A DNA stretch of 64,000 nucleotides from Phoebastria nigripes (taxonomy: Eukaryota > Chordata > Aves > Procellariiformes > Diomedeidae), in contig JAYKAV010002308.1 in NCBI GenBank assembly GCA_035582835.1, forward strand, positions 280,949 to 344,948. Reading direction: 5' to 3'. Of the stretch, positions 32,601-46,114 are shown piece by piece. Below the pieces are notes generated by a model. The model made no database searches, was not told where the DNA came from, and saw nothing but the letters and a program-made list of their open reading frames with translations. Every line of letters starts with the position of its first letter. The first letter of the stretch is position 1. The position numbers were made by a program, and so were the translations under genes.

Positions 32601-35474
32601 CAAACACCTTTGACATAGTTTTTCTGCTACTGGGATCTCTGTATTACTCACTTTGGCTAGGTCCTTTTTTAAGAAGCTAATAAACCTGTCACTGCGTGTC
32701 TGTTGACTCTCTGTAGAAGATTTCTTTCATTCCTGAGGTCCCGTTCATAACCAGTCTGCATATTAGCACTGTTCGTTAGCATCCAGCTAGCTTTTCTCTT
32801 TAGTATTATAGTGCAACGCACTTTTTTTTGTAGTACCTGAAGCTCATAAGACAACTATCCTTCAGGTTTAGTTGTTTGCCTCCTGACAGGGGAGAAGGTA
32901 TCTGTAATCTGTGTTTCATGTCTTGAGCCTCTTAAAAGGACTAGAAATCCCAAACGCAGTAACTTGTGGGTTTTCTGTCTTAGAGAATTAGGATGTCTTT
33001 GCATTGTTGAGCAGGCAAACATTGAGCAGTACTTGATCAATAAGAGGCATTGCCAGAGGTCTGGTATAGTCTACCACAGCTGACAGTAAGTGTTGCTATA
33101 GGCTATGGAACTAGGAATATAAAATGTCGAATGACAGTAATAATTCATGCATCCTGGGACATATAAAACCAACAGCATGTCAATAGCTGTGGCATGCTCT
33201 GCAGAAAATATGCAGGATTTAGATGTTGCAGGAGCCTTTATTTTAAACCACACTTTCCTTGGTGAAATGCAGACTTTCCCCATTTGTTAAAAGCATTTAT
33301 TTTCGGTTTCATGTTGCTACTTTTCTATTAAGATTCTAAGAGCCGCGCAGCTCAAAAGGGGCCCAGAGATTCAAAAAGCAAAATATATGTATTTATTGAA
33401 GAAAAACACATAAAAGATTTATAAAACACAGGGTGCAATACTATTTGAGATTCATGGGCCATTTCAGCATTCATAAAAGCATATATGGTTCTCATGTTGG
33501 CTTCATTGGGAATTGGACTTTGCTAGATGGGTTACCCAGCAGGTATCTGGCATTGCCTTAAAAAGAAACTTATTACAATCACTTTGCATTTTACTTGGAA
33601 AGCAGAGTATCTTGTGAAATAAGTAAGAACTTCTCCAGTATTCATCCTCTTAAAAAGTACTTCAGGATAATTAATATTGCTTGTCTCTTATGAAAAGATA
33701 CTGAAGAGGGTGAATTATTGCATCTGGGAGGGTGCAGCAGGCATAAGAAGAAAGACTGTGTCTGTCTGAGACGTGTTCTCCCCTGTGCCACTATTGCACA
33801 GCTGCTTGGGAACCTAAAAGTGACGAGTGCTGTTTTACTGGCTAAGGCTCCACAAGAATTCTTCAGATGAAACTTTAATGAGAAAAGGATAAAAAAAAAA
33901 ATGTTCAAGCAGCCCTGTTCTTATGCTTTCAGCTGTGTGCTCCTGTGCACCTCAGCCATGTGTTGCCAGGCCTCAATTTCTCTAAATCTGCCTGGAACTA
34001 GAAAGGCGAGACAGAGAAGTTGTATGTCACTCATGATTATATGAATATAGGCCTTAATGTACAGGTAATACTTCTAAAAGAATGCAAAATATTAACAAAA
34101 AAAAAAAAAGGAAAAGCATCACAAAGAAACCCACCACGCATTATTTAAATCTTCCCCTGTGAGAGGCTGAGGACTCAAACGCATACGAATCATCTGCTCG
34201 TCCGTGTGACAGCAATCCCTCCACTTCAGAATTGCATGGTCCTGGCTCCCAGTTGTCTACTCGGGAATTTTTTTTAAGGTGCATATTCAAATAAAATGTC
34301 TTAAATATAATTTCTGGTTTTTGAAGACCATAAAGTGATTTTGGTGCAGTGGACAGCACCTACCTAAACAGGCACTAATAGATATTTCAGCACATCTTGC
34401 TTAAGCTAGAATGAGACAGAGATGATGATAAAAATAAAAAAAAATGAAGCCTGCTAAATGCCTGAGACCTATGAAAAAGGATGTCTTTGTTCTGAGGAGA
34501 ACATCTTGGCTTGTTCTGCTCCTTCGGCTTGGTTTGGGAAGGATGTATTTTACCATCGTCCCATGCTACTTGGCAAATTTAAAGCTGTCACTGTGATCCT
34601 ACTTCTCTTTGTATTAAAAGAATGTCTATGGTGTTTATATTATGGGGAAAAAACTGCTATTTCTACTTATTGTATTTTCATTGTCTCTTTTCTTATGACT
34701 GTACTGTTTGCCAGCAGCCGAGGGGCCGCTTTGATGCTTGCTTTGATGCCATGGTTTATTGTGTTGCACAGTTGAGCCTACGGTTTTCCTTTCTAATCAG
34801 AGCTGGCATACTGGGTGAAAAAAAAAATAAAGCTTTTCTATAATTATGGTTATCCCATAGAGTCTGCATTTGTTATAGCTGCTGGGGTGCTGGAAACCGG
34901 TGTTTGTAAATACCTACATATATATTCTGATTTGTTTTCAGTCTCAGAGATGTTTTTGCCTGCTTCTGTTCCTCACCCTTGGCCACTCATACGAGCAGGC
35001 TTGTGTACCTGCATGCCGAGTGCCTAGTGCCTCGGGAAGATACCGGCCTGCGTGTGTTACCTGGATTATGTGCATGGTACAACCTACACCTTGTTCACTC
35101 TTCTCGCTCTAAGGGATTAGCATCCAATCAAGAAAAACAAATGAATCTTGTTTTATCAATTCACCCAGGGAAGTGAATGGCCAAAATAACCAGAACATTA
35201 GTGCTGGCAGCAGGGACAGAAGGCAGCCCGGCTGGGTTCGAGTGTGCTGCGTGATGCCCACCTCCGCCTTGCTGCTCTCAGAGGTATACACTTTCACCAC
35301 GGGTCCCAGTATGTGTAACAAGACTCTCCTGTGCCCACAGAAAGACTCACTTGCTGGCCCCCTTCTTTGGCCCATGCTCCATGTGGTAATGCCAGGCAGG
35401 ACTTGAATCATACCCACTCGGATGTAGCTATTCCTTTTCTCCCTATGTCTCACGGCCATTTGCAGACTGATGAG

Positions 35475-35585
35475 GAGCCATTCTGTTTCCATTTTACAGA
35501 TGGAAAAGGGGAGACTTTGAGAGGCTGAGTGATTTGTCCAGGATGATGCAGCAAATCAATGGAAGAAAAAGGGATCAGGCCACTC
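35475..35585 (+). repeat. MIR-like SINE fossil
   Basis: 'ttccattttacagatggaaa' followed by 'ggctgagtgatttgtccagg', 'atgcagcaaatcaatgg' and 'gggatcagg' parallels the MIR/L2-tail signature in order (CCATTTTACAGATG, TAAGTGACTTGCCCAAGG, CAGCAAGTCAGTGG). The best-preserved MIR-like copy in the window. Confidence 0.65.
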
Positions 35586-35739
35586 CTCGCAGTTTAGGAG
35601 TGCCTTTAACTGCCCCGTGGGTTTTCTAGGGAAAGGCATGCAGGTNCCCAAAGAGGCAGCTTCCATCGCAGGAGTGTTCCTCCATTATTTCTGTGAGATT
35701 ATTGCTGTGAAGAGTGGAGAAATGCAAAATGTATTATTC

Positions 35740-36160
35740 ATGTCTCCTACTCATAAAATCAATACCTATCAAAATACAAATACAATTTAAATCAAAGGGC
35801 ACTTGTTGAGTGCAGATCCTACTAATTAGGTATGATTTCCCAACAATTTCTTAAATTATTTATCCAAGGGACGGGTAGCAGGCACTTTATGTGCCCCAGA
35901 GTGAATATTATAAACCTCTTGTCATGATACAGCAAATGTGAAATGTAGTGCAATGCAGTGTGATTTGTAACCTTGATGAACTAATGTAATATCAATAGAC
36001 ATCAATCTGTGCAAAAAAATCTGTCTCGTTGTAACATCTAACAAGATATGTCGAAAGCCAATAACTTTGTGAAATGGACACGTGTCAGTGAAGGATACAG
36101 TTTGTGCTGCTAGGAATCAATTAAAAATGTAATACCCACCTGCAATGGAAGTTACTAAAC
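35740..36160. promoter_or_regulatory. Candidate conserved non-coding element
   Basis: About 420 bases of repeat-free AT-rich sequence with CTAATTAGGTATGATTT (about 35822), TTAAATTATTTATCC, ATCAATAGACATCAATC and AATCAATTAAAAATG (about 36114). The motif density (homeodomain, PBX/MEIS-like ATCAAT) and the lack of decay marks suggest an enhancer. Inference only. Confidence 0.38.
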
Positions 36161-36164
36161 CACC

Positions 36165-38565
36165 ATCACCAAAAAAGAGGTTTACATCATGCATGGACTT
36201 TCATCATGAGAGCAGCTCCCTCCAGGCTGGCTGTTGGCTCTGTAAGCAATTCCACTGTAGTATCTGGCCTTTTTTTCTTAGGCTGGTATTGCTTAGTCTA
36301 GCCGCGTAGTCAACATCTAAACAATATTTATGCCATATCTAGTTAATTACACTTTTAAAACCTGTAAAGAAAAGAGCCAATGGTTTTGAAGATTTTTTTT
36401 GTGTACAAATTAGGAAGCAGCTCTCCCGTAAAATGAAAGGTTTACAATTGTCAGTCAATAATGTAGATCAATGCTCTTCAATTTTTAATCATAAAGATTT
36501 TTCTTATGCAGCTTCTTTGGATCTTAATTTTCAAACGTACACTCCCATCCATACAGCAGATCTTAAGATCCCATCACACCAGCCATGCTTCAACTGAAAA
36601 TCCTTGGTCCCATCGAATAAACGTGATACCTACTCACCAGATCCTTTCATACCAGTGATTCAAAAGAACAGTCTGAAATATTAGGTATGTTTTCTCCCCA
36701 ACTTTTAAAACAGATGGCTTAAAAAGTGAACATTTTATAATTTTTTTTTTTTCCTTCATCATCTGACAGCAATTTAAGGGCAAGTGAATTTTGAGGCCTA
36801 AACTAAATAGTTGAACATGGAGCTGCTCTGACTTCAAAGACAGCAATACATGAGAGGCTGAAGTAAAACCATGAGAGTAATTCAGAGTTTAAACTTCTCA
36901 CTCAGTGCCTTCCTCTCCAGACTTAATGGTGACCAGCCTCCCAAGAAAGCCGTCAGGAGCCTGAGCAAAAAGCTGTAGCGGTTCAAACTGCCCGTGCGTT
37001 TCAGCTGCTGCAGGCAGCCTGTGATATTACTACACCATTGGCAGTACTTAGGTGCAATTGTGCACCCAGGGATGCAAGGTAGAGCCTTAATTCAGAATTT
37101 CATGGCATTTTAAAGTACAAGTCAGAATTTTAATGGTATTTAAACCTTCCTTATTAGTTGCACAATAAATGTCTTTCAGCTAGTGTTCTGCAAAATCCTT
37201 CCTGGTGGTCTGTAAAAGACATGGTTTGAAAGTCAGAGAGCTGGAGGTTGAATGCTGGGTATGTGGAAGTGGATCACTGTGACTGAACTGATGGGAGGAA
37301 TAAGGGAGTCTGAAGAAGCACTGCATTAAGATATCGTGGGCTAATAAGGGTAGTACAAAGTATAAAAAGCATGGCACTTTCAATTATTCAGCTCTCCTGC
37401 CTGTATTTTTGTTGTTTTTAATTAATGGAGGTTTGTCTGGCAGGTATGAAAACAAAGGTCAATCCCAGAGTGTTTAAGTTTTAAGTCCTAGCTACATCGA
37501 GTGAAAATAGACAATCCTACATTTAATGTTTTGCATTTTCTCATCCATTTAAATGTGAACGAGCTATCTGGAAGGAGCATCAAACATTGCAGCTACTGTT
37601 TAGTGGTATTTTCATTTTCTTCTTCTGCCTAATTCCTTTCATACATGTTTAAAAACTGTGTGATTGTATATTAGTGACTGCAAAGGTTACCTAGATTAAC
37701 ACCATGGACTAATTTTGTTTTAAACGGAGGGTAGGAGCATATCTGTTTCAAACAGCTTTGTAATATGCCTTTTGTGAGTTCAAATCGCATACAGTAATAA
37801 CTGCTTAAGTGAGCTCCTACATGCACAACTACTTATTTGCAATAGTACTAACCAATGCATCTATAAAATGGCACTAGCATTTTGGTACACTGAAATAGGT
37901 TCCTTCTCTTCCCTCCCCTTGAAAATTCAGCCCTGTGTTAGTGTTTAGTGGATACCAAAGAAAAGCGTGTGTTCTTCACTATGGCGGATGTGTTACTCAC
38001 TGTATAACTGTACTGGCTAGATATTTTACATCTTGCTTGCGTCTGCCTTCGAGGGAGGCATGACGTTTTTTGTAGTTGTAACTAACACTATTTTTCAGCC
38101 ATGAACTGTTATAATTATATAACATCATAAATATAATTGAGGTAATAAAAGCAAAGCAAACAGTCTAGATTATATCTCTGGATTGTATTCAGAGGTTAAA
38201 AGTGTGTGGTTTTGCTGGACATCACACTGGTTTAGGAAGGATATAGTTTGGAAATAATCACACATGGAAGACACCAGCTGAGGGGCGTATACCTTATATA
38301 TGAGCCTACATCAAATGGCTTACTTCAATAGGGAAATATGCCTTTTTCCACAGATGTCCTTTCTACAGATAAAGGTGTGTACAGCCTGCAGATATCTACA
38401 GTGGGCAAACTGAAAGTAAACAAATAGAAATGTGTTCAGCTGACAAGTTTCTAATGTAAATGATTTTACCTTGAACTGTAGAAGGATCAAAGAAAAGCTT
38501 TGCGGAACAGATCCTCCATCTCGGAGATAGGGAGGCAGAGGACTCCTGCCTCTGCTGTGGTGCAA
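36165..38565. other. No gene seen; AT-rich non-coding DNA
   Basis: Unique AT-rich sequence. Segments at 36300-36540 and 37490-38160 are repeat-free and may contain regulatory elements, but no specific feature can be defended. Confidence 0.35.
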
Positions 38566-38571
38566 TCTGTA

Positions 38572-38793
38572 ATGCATCTGTCCTGTGATGCAGGAAAGTA
38601 CTATTATATTTATTTTTCAAAAAGAGAGCTAAGACGTGGACAGAAACCACAGGACCTGTCTGCACACATAAGGGAACTCTGTAAAAGTCGAGGGGTTGAA
38701 GAAAGCTGTGTGGAGGCCTTGGCTAACACCCTAAAACCATTAGACCATCCTCGCAAAATTTATGTTGCCAAGTCTGTTGCCACTGAAATCTGA
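38572..38793 (+). other. Unrecognised ORF (73 codons), coding-like
   Basis: An ATG-initiated frame that stays open upstream to about 38500. The C-terminal half is charged and protein-like (ELCKSRGVEESCVEALAN, then KPLDHPRKIYVAKS). It is followed at 38871-39083 by another open frame in a different phase. No family was recognised, and no good acceptor or donor flanks it. It may be a decayed gene or transposon fragment, a host-RNA exon, or chance. Confidence 0.2.
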
Positions 38794-40790
38794 AAGCAAA
38801 CATTAGCAGCCAAGAACATCATGCTAATTAATTGCCTCAGGAGGATACAATTTCCAAGATCTAATGAAAGATGGAATCCAGCTCCCATATGTCCCATTTG
38901 GTAGCCCAAGAAAACATTCCCACATTTTTCACAGAAACAGTGACAAATGTCCAACTACTTGTCTCTCAGCTGAATAAAACTAATCACCAGGCCCAGAGAT
39001 GGAAATGGCTGCTCATCAGCACCCAGCCTGAAAAGCCAGCCCAGGATCTGTCGCTGAGGAACGATTTTGATTCACCACGTTGATGGCAGCTTCAGAAGGT
39101 GACAACTGAGCACCAGAGCACCTCTCTGTGCTGCCGTGTCAGCCAACAGAACAGCAGTACCCCATACCTTGCATGCAGCTACCCTGACACTTTGCCGGTT
39201 CATTTAAAAAAATAAAATACTTATAGAAACAAAAAATTTATCATGCCATGTTCTTGACAAAATACTGGAAGGAAGACAGAGGCATCAGTATAAATGCAGT
39301 CAACAGTACGTGCCAGTGCTGCCTTGCTGTGCTATAGGCTTGTTCTTGCTTGAACTTGAAACTCCTGTAGATGAGATGTTCGTGCCAGAAAGAGTCTGGT
39401 GCGTAGCCCCAGGGAAACCGTGAGGGCCGGAGGGCCCCGGCGCTCGCCTGGAGAGAGAGGCCTGTCTGTGGGAGTATAGTCCTGTTTTGAATGGGGATGT
39501 CCTATCTCTGTGTGGCTCTCAGGCATGTGGAATTGTTCAGCTGGTTTAAAGACATAATGTTTCTTTTTAATATTTATTGTTTGAAGGATGTGTCTGTTGC
39601 CAAGCTGGTTCTCCCTTGCATACATGAGGAAACCTTGTACTATGTAAAGACCGGCATGCTGCTGTGCAGGTGCTGTGGCTGTACCCACGACCTAGCATGT
39701 TCAGGGAGAGGCAGGTGTCATCTCCACGCGTGGCAAGATGGTCCTGCTTTGCTTGCAAGGTGTTTGACGCAATTCCCAGCTTTGTTTGAATAAAGTTGAC
39801 TAATCGGGCTACTGCTGTGCACGCTGGCTTGTCGTACCAGACCTGACCCTGCAGTGTGAACGTCTTTCACGTGTCACAGCAATGGCCCCAGCCCAGCTTG
39901 CTTGCTCAGAGGANGGTAGGGAACATCTCGGTGGCCACCGAGCAGACCCGGAGGCTGAGTGCAAACAGGGAAGCAACAAGGCTGCGGAGCAGGACTGTGG
40001 CAGACCTCAGTGTATAATCCAGGTCTTCTGAGCATCTCCTTATCCACCCAAAAATCATTAGTATTTGCTAAATGGTCAATTTTTGGAAACACCCAAAATT
40101 TTCACCTTCCTCTTTCATCTTTTATACCTGATACGTGTGAAACTGCTAATCTAAAAAGAGTATCTTGACACCTTGTTTAGTGAAAATGGGCACAAGGAAA
40201 GCAGGTACAAATTGCACAGCAAATTTTTACCTTAAATATTGAAGAAAACATATTTTATTCTGTCTACCCTGAGATTAAAGAGCAAAAAAAATAGGAAGGT
40301 CAAGGTAAGTAATTGTAACACACCAGCTATTGTGTATTTCCTCGAGATCTCTCAGGTTTGTACAGAATAATGACATTTCTGAATTTCAATAACTTCTACG
40401 CAGAAAGGCACATCATTTTGACAGGCCTCAGTAAATCGTTTAAAATCATAAGGGCTGCCATTATGCAGCCTGTGGGATAAAGTTAGACACAGGGTATTTT
40501 TCTGCAATTGGGCTTCAATTTCACTCTAGATTTTAGGTGACATAAAGCTCAAAAGGAGCTCCCGGTACTACTCTCCCAGAGATGAGATCAACACTTATGA
40601 GTACCTGTTCTGATGACACAGCTCAGAAAATTGAAGCGATTATTATTATGGAAGGACCAAGGTGATAAGTACCATGTTATATATGAACAACTGTCAGTCA
40701 GACAAGCCAAGAAAGGTCATAATCCATTATATTAATATCATAAATGTTATCATAAACTGACATCATGATGGTAAACTGGGATTCTTGCAC

Positions 40791-40806
40791 TTTTTTTTTT
40801 TTTTTT
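40791..40806 (+). repeat. Poly(T) run (16)
   Basis: Uninterrupted homopolymer; no retroelement body recognised. Confidence 0.9.
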
Positions 40807-42407
40807 AAGTGCTGCTGTTCTTAAACTTCACTGTGTCCTGGAAAGAAAAGTTTATTATTAGTTTTTCTCTCAAAATAAAGGACTTCAAAGATTTTCAGCG
40901 TAACAGAAGTAGTTTTTTGAACATCCACATAATTTTTTTTTTAATTATTATTATTTTAAACCAACTGGCTGAAGTGTCACAGCAGAAACCAAGATATCAT
41001 GAACAGTTGAGGGAGGAGAAACCAGCAACACAATAATTCCTGACTATTTAGATACTGTCCCCCATTGCTTTATTTGAACTGTAGCTGTCACACCTGCATC
41101 ACTCGGGCATCTCCAGGCCTCTTGCCCACGTGCTCGGGGCTGCTCCAGCTGAGGACGGGGGGAGCAGGATGGCAGAGGTGGGAGCTCCTGCCCTGGCTGC
41201 TGGCTGTGCCAAGCCAGGACTGCGCCCTTTTGCAAATCACTCCCTTGATATTCATTTTTTTTTCTATATCAAATATGAACCGGGGTGACACTCAGGAATG
41301 CATGACAGTGGAATGAGAGAGTGTAAATGATATTTTGTGTCTTTTGTGTTGCTGAGCATTTTCACACCCACAGAGAGCAGGCAGCTCAATGATATCACCA
41401 GTGCATGGCTCCTCTGAATTCACTGCGGGCTCCCAGGGGAGCATCACCAGGGACGGAGAAAGCAGAGTGCTCTCTAATGAGACTTTCTTCTTGCCAGCAC
41501 CAAGAGGTGCTGCATCCATTGCTGACCAGTTAAGAGCCAGGAATAAATTGTCATCACCTCATGTAAATCTGTTCCCAACACAGGCTCCCAAATGAGGGTA
41601 AGGGAGGTGACCTCTGAGCCCATTCAAAACCAAAGCCTCGTGTCCACACTCACTAATGTTACAAATTCTACAAAGGAATGGTATCACTCTGAAATGTGGG
41701 TGCATCGGAGGTGAAACAACTACCCAGTTAGCACTGGACAACTTAGTTTCCAGTGTTTGGGGGAATGGTATGGTAAACTCCAGAAATGCAAGAGGAATTT
41801 AAGGTGAGTTTTCACGTCCCACGCAGAGTCCAAAGAGAAAAGCAGGGTAAGTACTTCTGGAAAGTGCTATGCTGTATTTACCGACCAGATCAGAGCTGTG
41901 GTTTTATGTCAGACTTAAAATTCAGCATTTCCAGCAGACTCATGCTGATGTACGGGTGTGATAACTTTGACGCAGGCAGGAGACAGCCACCAGTGAGTCA
42001 CCGCACCNCTTCCTCCAGAAGCCGGCTGTCTACGGTAGGCATTCCATTGCACTGCTGATCTAGTCTGGCTTGTACAATCTACAAATAAGCCGTGTTTGTA
42101 CCGTGCAGGTAAATGTTCAAAGTGAAACCAATATGGGCTAACTTGAATTGTATAAGATAACTGCAAATCATTACTTCAAGTAAGAGCATAATGCCTGGAA
42201 CCACAGGCAGGAAAATACATTTACAGACTATCAAATTATCTTGGGATAATAGTGTAATGCTTTTTGCTGCTGTACTGTGTGTTCTGATAGCTGAGCAAAT
42301 AATACTACAGCTGGGAAAGGCTCAGAATTTCAAAGAGAAGAGATTTCATAAGCTCCTGCTTCCACAGGAGAGACTGGCTTTTCTGCATCGTTTTGGGGGA
42401 ATATTTT

Positions 42408-42424
42408 AAAAAAAAAAAAAAAAA
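42408..42424 (+). repeat. Poly(A) run (17)
   Basis: Uninterrupted homopolymer; no retroelement body recognised upstream. Confidence 0.9.
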
Positions 42425-44639
42425 GTAGTTATTTTTTATGACTCAGCACTACATAGAGTAACATCCTATGATAAACAAAAGCTTTAGATAAATTGTCTGT
42501 TTTATAACATAACCTGCAAAGTGCTTCCTTGTTCATATGAGGTTACTTCTCTCTGTGATTGCAACAATATTCTTGTGATCAAATGTGTTTTCAGAACTGG
42601 CACAAACAAATCAAGTAGCTAAGCAACTATAGCAGTTTGCATGCACAAGTGCTGTTTGAGATTAAAATTTTTCAAGCACATTTTTAGAGAAAACAGAGCG
42701 CCCTTTGAAATTTTGGAACTAAAGCTATATACTGTAGTGCTGTTTATGATGTCTGTAGAAGTGTATGACACCAAAAGTGCTTTTAGAATGCTCCAAGGTA
42801 TATCAAAGAGCATTAACTTCAGGAATAACTGGGAATGTCCCCAGATTCACTTATGAACACATATTTCTTATATCCTCTATGTTAACTACAGTTTACATAG
42901 CCTTGGTCATTGAGAATAATCCACAGAGTAAGCCTATTAGGTGAGATTTAGCATCTACATTTTTCTGCTCACATCTGCTTGCCTGACATATGTAATCTGC
43001 CTGGATGTCACAGTTTACATCCTATTTTCATTGGAGGATAATGAAACTTGATCGGTGTCTTCATCTCCTTCTCCGTCTCTCTAAGAAATATTTCTGTTTG
43101 TCAGCTCCTCCTTACCAGCACTCTTTGGCGTGATCCTTAGCCAGGTCCTTTATTAAAGGGGAGTACATGCAAGGCTTGCAGGCAACCATACAATTTATCC
43201 TTGTTTGTGCAAAATTGGTGCAGAAAGTGTTACTTCAAAGACAGTAAGAAAATAAAAGTGTTGTAGTAATTTCCTTACCTGAATTTTCTGTACTTCCTGC
43301 TCTCACAAAGCTCTGGCATATCACTATTTTAGCAGCAATCAGTCAGTAGTAGCTTTCTGAAGGCTTATGTTTCCTTTTAATTCTTACAAAACTGAACTGT
43401 GGGCACTTCAGTAATTTTAGAACAGCTTAGTCCAAGAGGTAAATTAAAATTAGGGAAAATTAGACCATTTCTAATTAGATGGTTATTACACTGAATAATG
43501 ATGATTATTGGTTCTGCTTAATAAAACTGTCAGCCAATGCAAAATATATATTAAGTGAAATTACGTTACATTATATTTCTATCTACTCAGAAATTCAGTG
43601 CATTGCTTTCCCACAAACCATGGGCATAACGAAATGTTAGACAGTGCTTCCTTTTCCAAATAGGATGAAACGTGGAGCTTTCAAAAACAGCCCTTTAAAG
43701 CCCTGATTTAAAGCCCATTAAATCTAATGTGGTGAAGATTCATGCTGACTTCTGTGCCACGTAGATCAGGACTTCACTAAAACGAGTAGTGTTCTTTCCT
43801 ATCGTCTGTGCTAAGTATCTAGATAATACTACTGTGGTGAATATTTTACGGTATTATTAACCTGCTAAATTAAAAAACGTGTAGGCACGCATTCCCAGCC
43901 CCCTTGCCTCACCGAGCTCATTGCTTTCTGGTTCACCTGCTCTTCTCTACTGATTTACCTGGCAAATTAGGAGATGGACTTCACAGTGTGAACTATGCTT
44001 TTTATTTCCAAGGTGAAAACAATGAGGAAAATGATCTACTAGCTAAAAATGAGATCCTGCTGTACAAAACTCGACACTGGAGCCCCAAACGCTTAGAGGT
44101 GAGGCAACTCCCCAGAAGCCTGTTGGCTGTCCAGAGACATGACTGGCTGGGAAATCTGAATGCTCAGTATGTTTTTGTTTAAAAGCAGGACATAATATCA
44201 AACCTTGCCTTCAGCAAGGACCGCTGTGCTGAGGAATGAGAGGCATCCCTCTGGGAGGGTGACTCCCTGCCTCTGCGCCGGGACCCTCTATGGCAGTAAA
44301 CTGCCGAAGGGGAAGGAAGAAAGGAGGGGGGAAGCCAAGAGCACGTCCCTGCTACCACACCTTCTCTGTGTAAGGTTTCATCTAAAAGGATATGTTTTTG
44401 TGGAATATTTTGATATAAACTAAGCCACATTTGTCTTACAGAAAAGGTGTTTACTGCAGCTACAGTAGCAGTATATTTGATAGATTCTGAGAGAGATTAA
44501 ACAAGCAGTAACAACTGCATGACTAGATATGCACCTATGCCAATTGACCTGGTGAATTGGGGCATGGAGGCGAGCGAGTCTTTCGGTGGTGCACGTTGAA
44601 ACCTGGAGAAGCACAGATTTTCCTATATAATTTTATTTC

Positions 44640-45010
44640 TTTGAGAGTGCTATTGCTCTTACAAACAACAATGTATTATCTTAAATGAGGATGATAACAT
44701 GGTTAATAAGTCACAGCACATGTGGTTATAAGGTTTTTATCATGCTTTGAAACATTTACTAATCAACAAGATTTCTCCTTTTATGAAGCTCATTTTGTAG
44801 AGTTCCATAAACAAGGTTCAACAGTCACAATTTCATTAGCATTATATTGTTGCCATGGTAATGTGGTACCAATTTAATTGATGGGCTTTTCATCCTCGGC
44901 TTATTATAGAATTGCTCTTCCTGTCAAAGATACATCTATATGGAAACAGCAAACAGAGCTTATCATCTGAATATCAGCACAAAATTTCATCATATGCTAA
45001 TTTTGATAGG
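44640..45010. promoter_or_regulatory. Candidate conserved enhancer with RFX X-box
   Basis: Repeat-free AT-rich block with dense motif-like words: SOX-type ACAACAATG (about 44665), TTAATAAGTCA, CATTAGCATTATATTG (about 44834), an X-box-like GTTGCCATGGTAAT at 44849-44862, CAATTTAATTGATGG (about 44870) and ATATGCTAATTTTG (about 44992). It reads strongly like a vertebrate neural enhancer. Conservation has not been checked. Confidence 0.45.
44849..44862 (+). promoter_or_regulatory. RFX X-box-like palindrome
   Basis: GTTGCCATGGTAAT differs from the symmetrical RFX consensus GTTGCCATGGCAAC at two positions. RFX factors act in ciliated and neural cells. A single motif match is not proof of binding. 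Confidence 0.45.
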
Positions 45011-45329
45011 AATGTATCATGTTGTTGGCATCAGACCCAGAAATCATCAGAAACATGATAGAAGTTACTAAACATCATACATGGCAAAGTCACACTCCAA
45101 AATTAGGAAAATTACTTGCATTGTTTGCTGCAGTATCTGAATTTGTTATCGCAAAAGCACTTGGCTCTGCTGTGATCATTCTCTGTAATGCTGTTGGGAG
45201 GGCACAGTGCTGCAGGTGGTAATATCAAAGGAAAAAAAAGCAGTAACAAATGCTAAAGAATAAAACGTGAGCTGAAGGGATGTTGGTCTTTCTCCTGTTT
45301 GCATGTTCTGCGGCATGTTTTGGGGAAAT

Positions 45330-45425
45330 CGCTGCCAAATGCAACGCCTTGGTTTCCCGGTCTGTAAAATGGGGATGATGACCCCTCTCCCCCTGTGCGG
45401 AGCACCTGGCATATACCCAATAACA
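45330..45425 (+). repeat. MIR-like SINE fragment
   Basis: 'ggtttcccggtctgtaaaat' followed by 'ggggatgatga' (about 45350-45380) matches the MIR 3' core 'GTTTCCTCATCTGTAAAATGGGGATAATAA' in sense orientation, followed by a degraded tail ('ggagcacctggcatat'). Confidence 0.6.
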
Positions 45426-46114
45426 AGTGATAGCTAGTACTGCTAAACATCGTTATTAAGTAAAGTAGCAATGTTTTTAACAGCTCCAGGAAAATACACT
45501 GCACAGATCTACAATTTGAGAAATGTCACTGTGAGAATCTGGACTCACCCAGGGAAACACAGAAGAGTTGGCAGACTGAGCAGGCAACAGAACATATGCA
45601 CTTATGGAGGAAAGATACTCACATAGTTAAAAAATCATGACAGTTTGTAGTTTTTTAAAAATAAAGAATATTGTAGGCTACAGGAGAAGTATCTGCAGCA
45701 ATCTGAGCAAGGAGAGCAACAATACAATATAGGGCAACAGCGGGGTGGCTTNTTTACTGTATGTTGAAACATTTTCTTGTATATTTTCACTGTTTTTTGA
45801 TGATTGTTTCCTATTTAGATAGGAAATATCTTTTTCCATCCTGACACATAATGTTCAGTCTATCATTTCTTAGCTTAATCATGTTGCGTCCTTTGCAGCA
45901 GCAAGGGTAAACTACAGACAGGATAGTATTCAGTATAATCAAAGATGTGTTCCATTTTACATGATAAGTTTTGTCTGATTTACAAAGGCAGTATCTTCTC
46001 CAGCTGAGCAAGGAAAGAGACACCTTCACTTGCAGATAAAAAACACCTCAGAGGAGAGGCTTCTCCTCCATTAGGTTCCTATTGTTCATACAAAAACCCA
46101 ACCATTATTACTAG

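Larger units (their letters stand above)
25600..35465. other. No gene seen; non-coding DNA with low-complexity tracts
   Basis: No exon, RNA gene or young transposon was recognised. GC-richer stretches lie at 27030-27110, 30590-31060 and 31480-31830. Overlapping frames on both strands there (including the longest at 30586 and 29512) lack family resemblance. A T-run occurs at 27453-27467 and an A-run at about 34097-34109. Parts such as 29100-29300 and 33290-33620 are AT-rich and may be conserved non-coding DNA. Confidence 0.35.
38800..44635. other. No confirmed gene; non-coding DNA
   Basis: AT-rich with homopolymer tracts (T16 at 40791-40806, A17 at 42408-42424) and a GC-richer islet at 41100-41230. 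A possible degenerate copy of the old amniote palindromic repeat is near 43693-43770 (cctgatttaaagcccatt). No other element was identified. Confidence 0.35.

Noticed and set aside
34349..34360. Right RE1 half-site-like GGACAGCACC
   Set aside because: No left half-site at any accepted distance. Single halves occur by chance in 64 kb.
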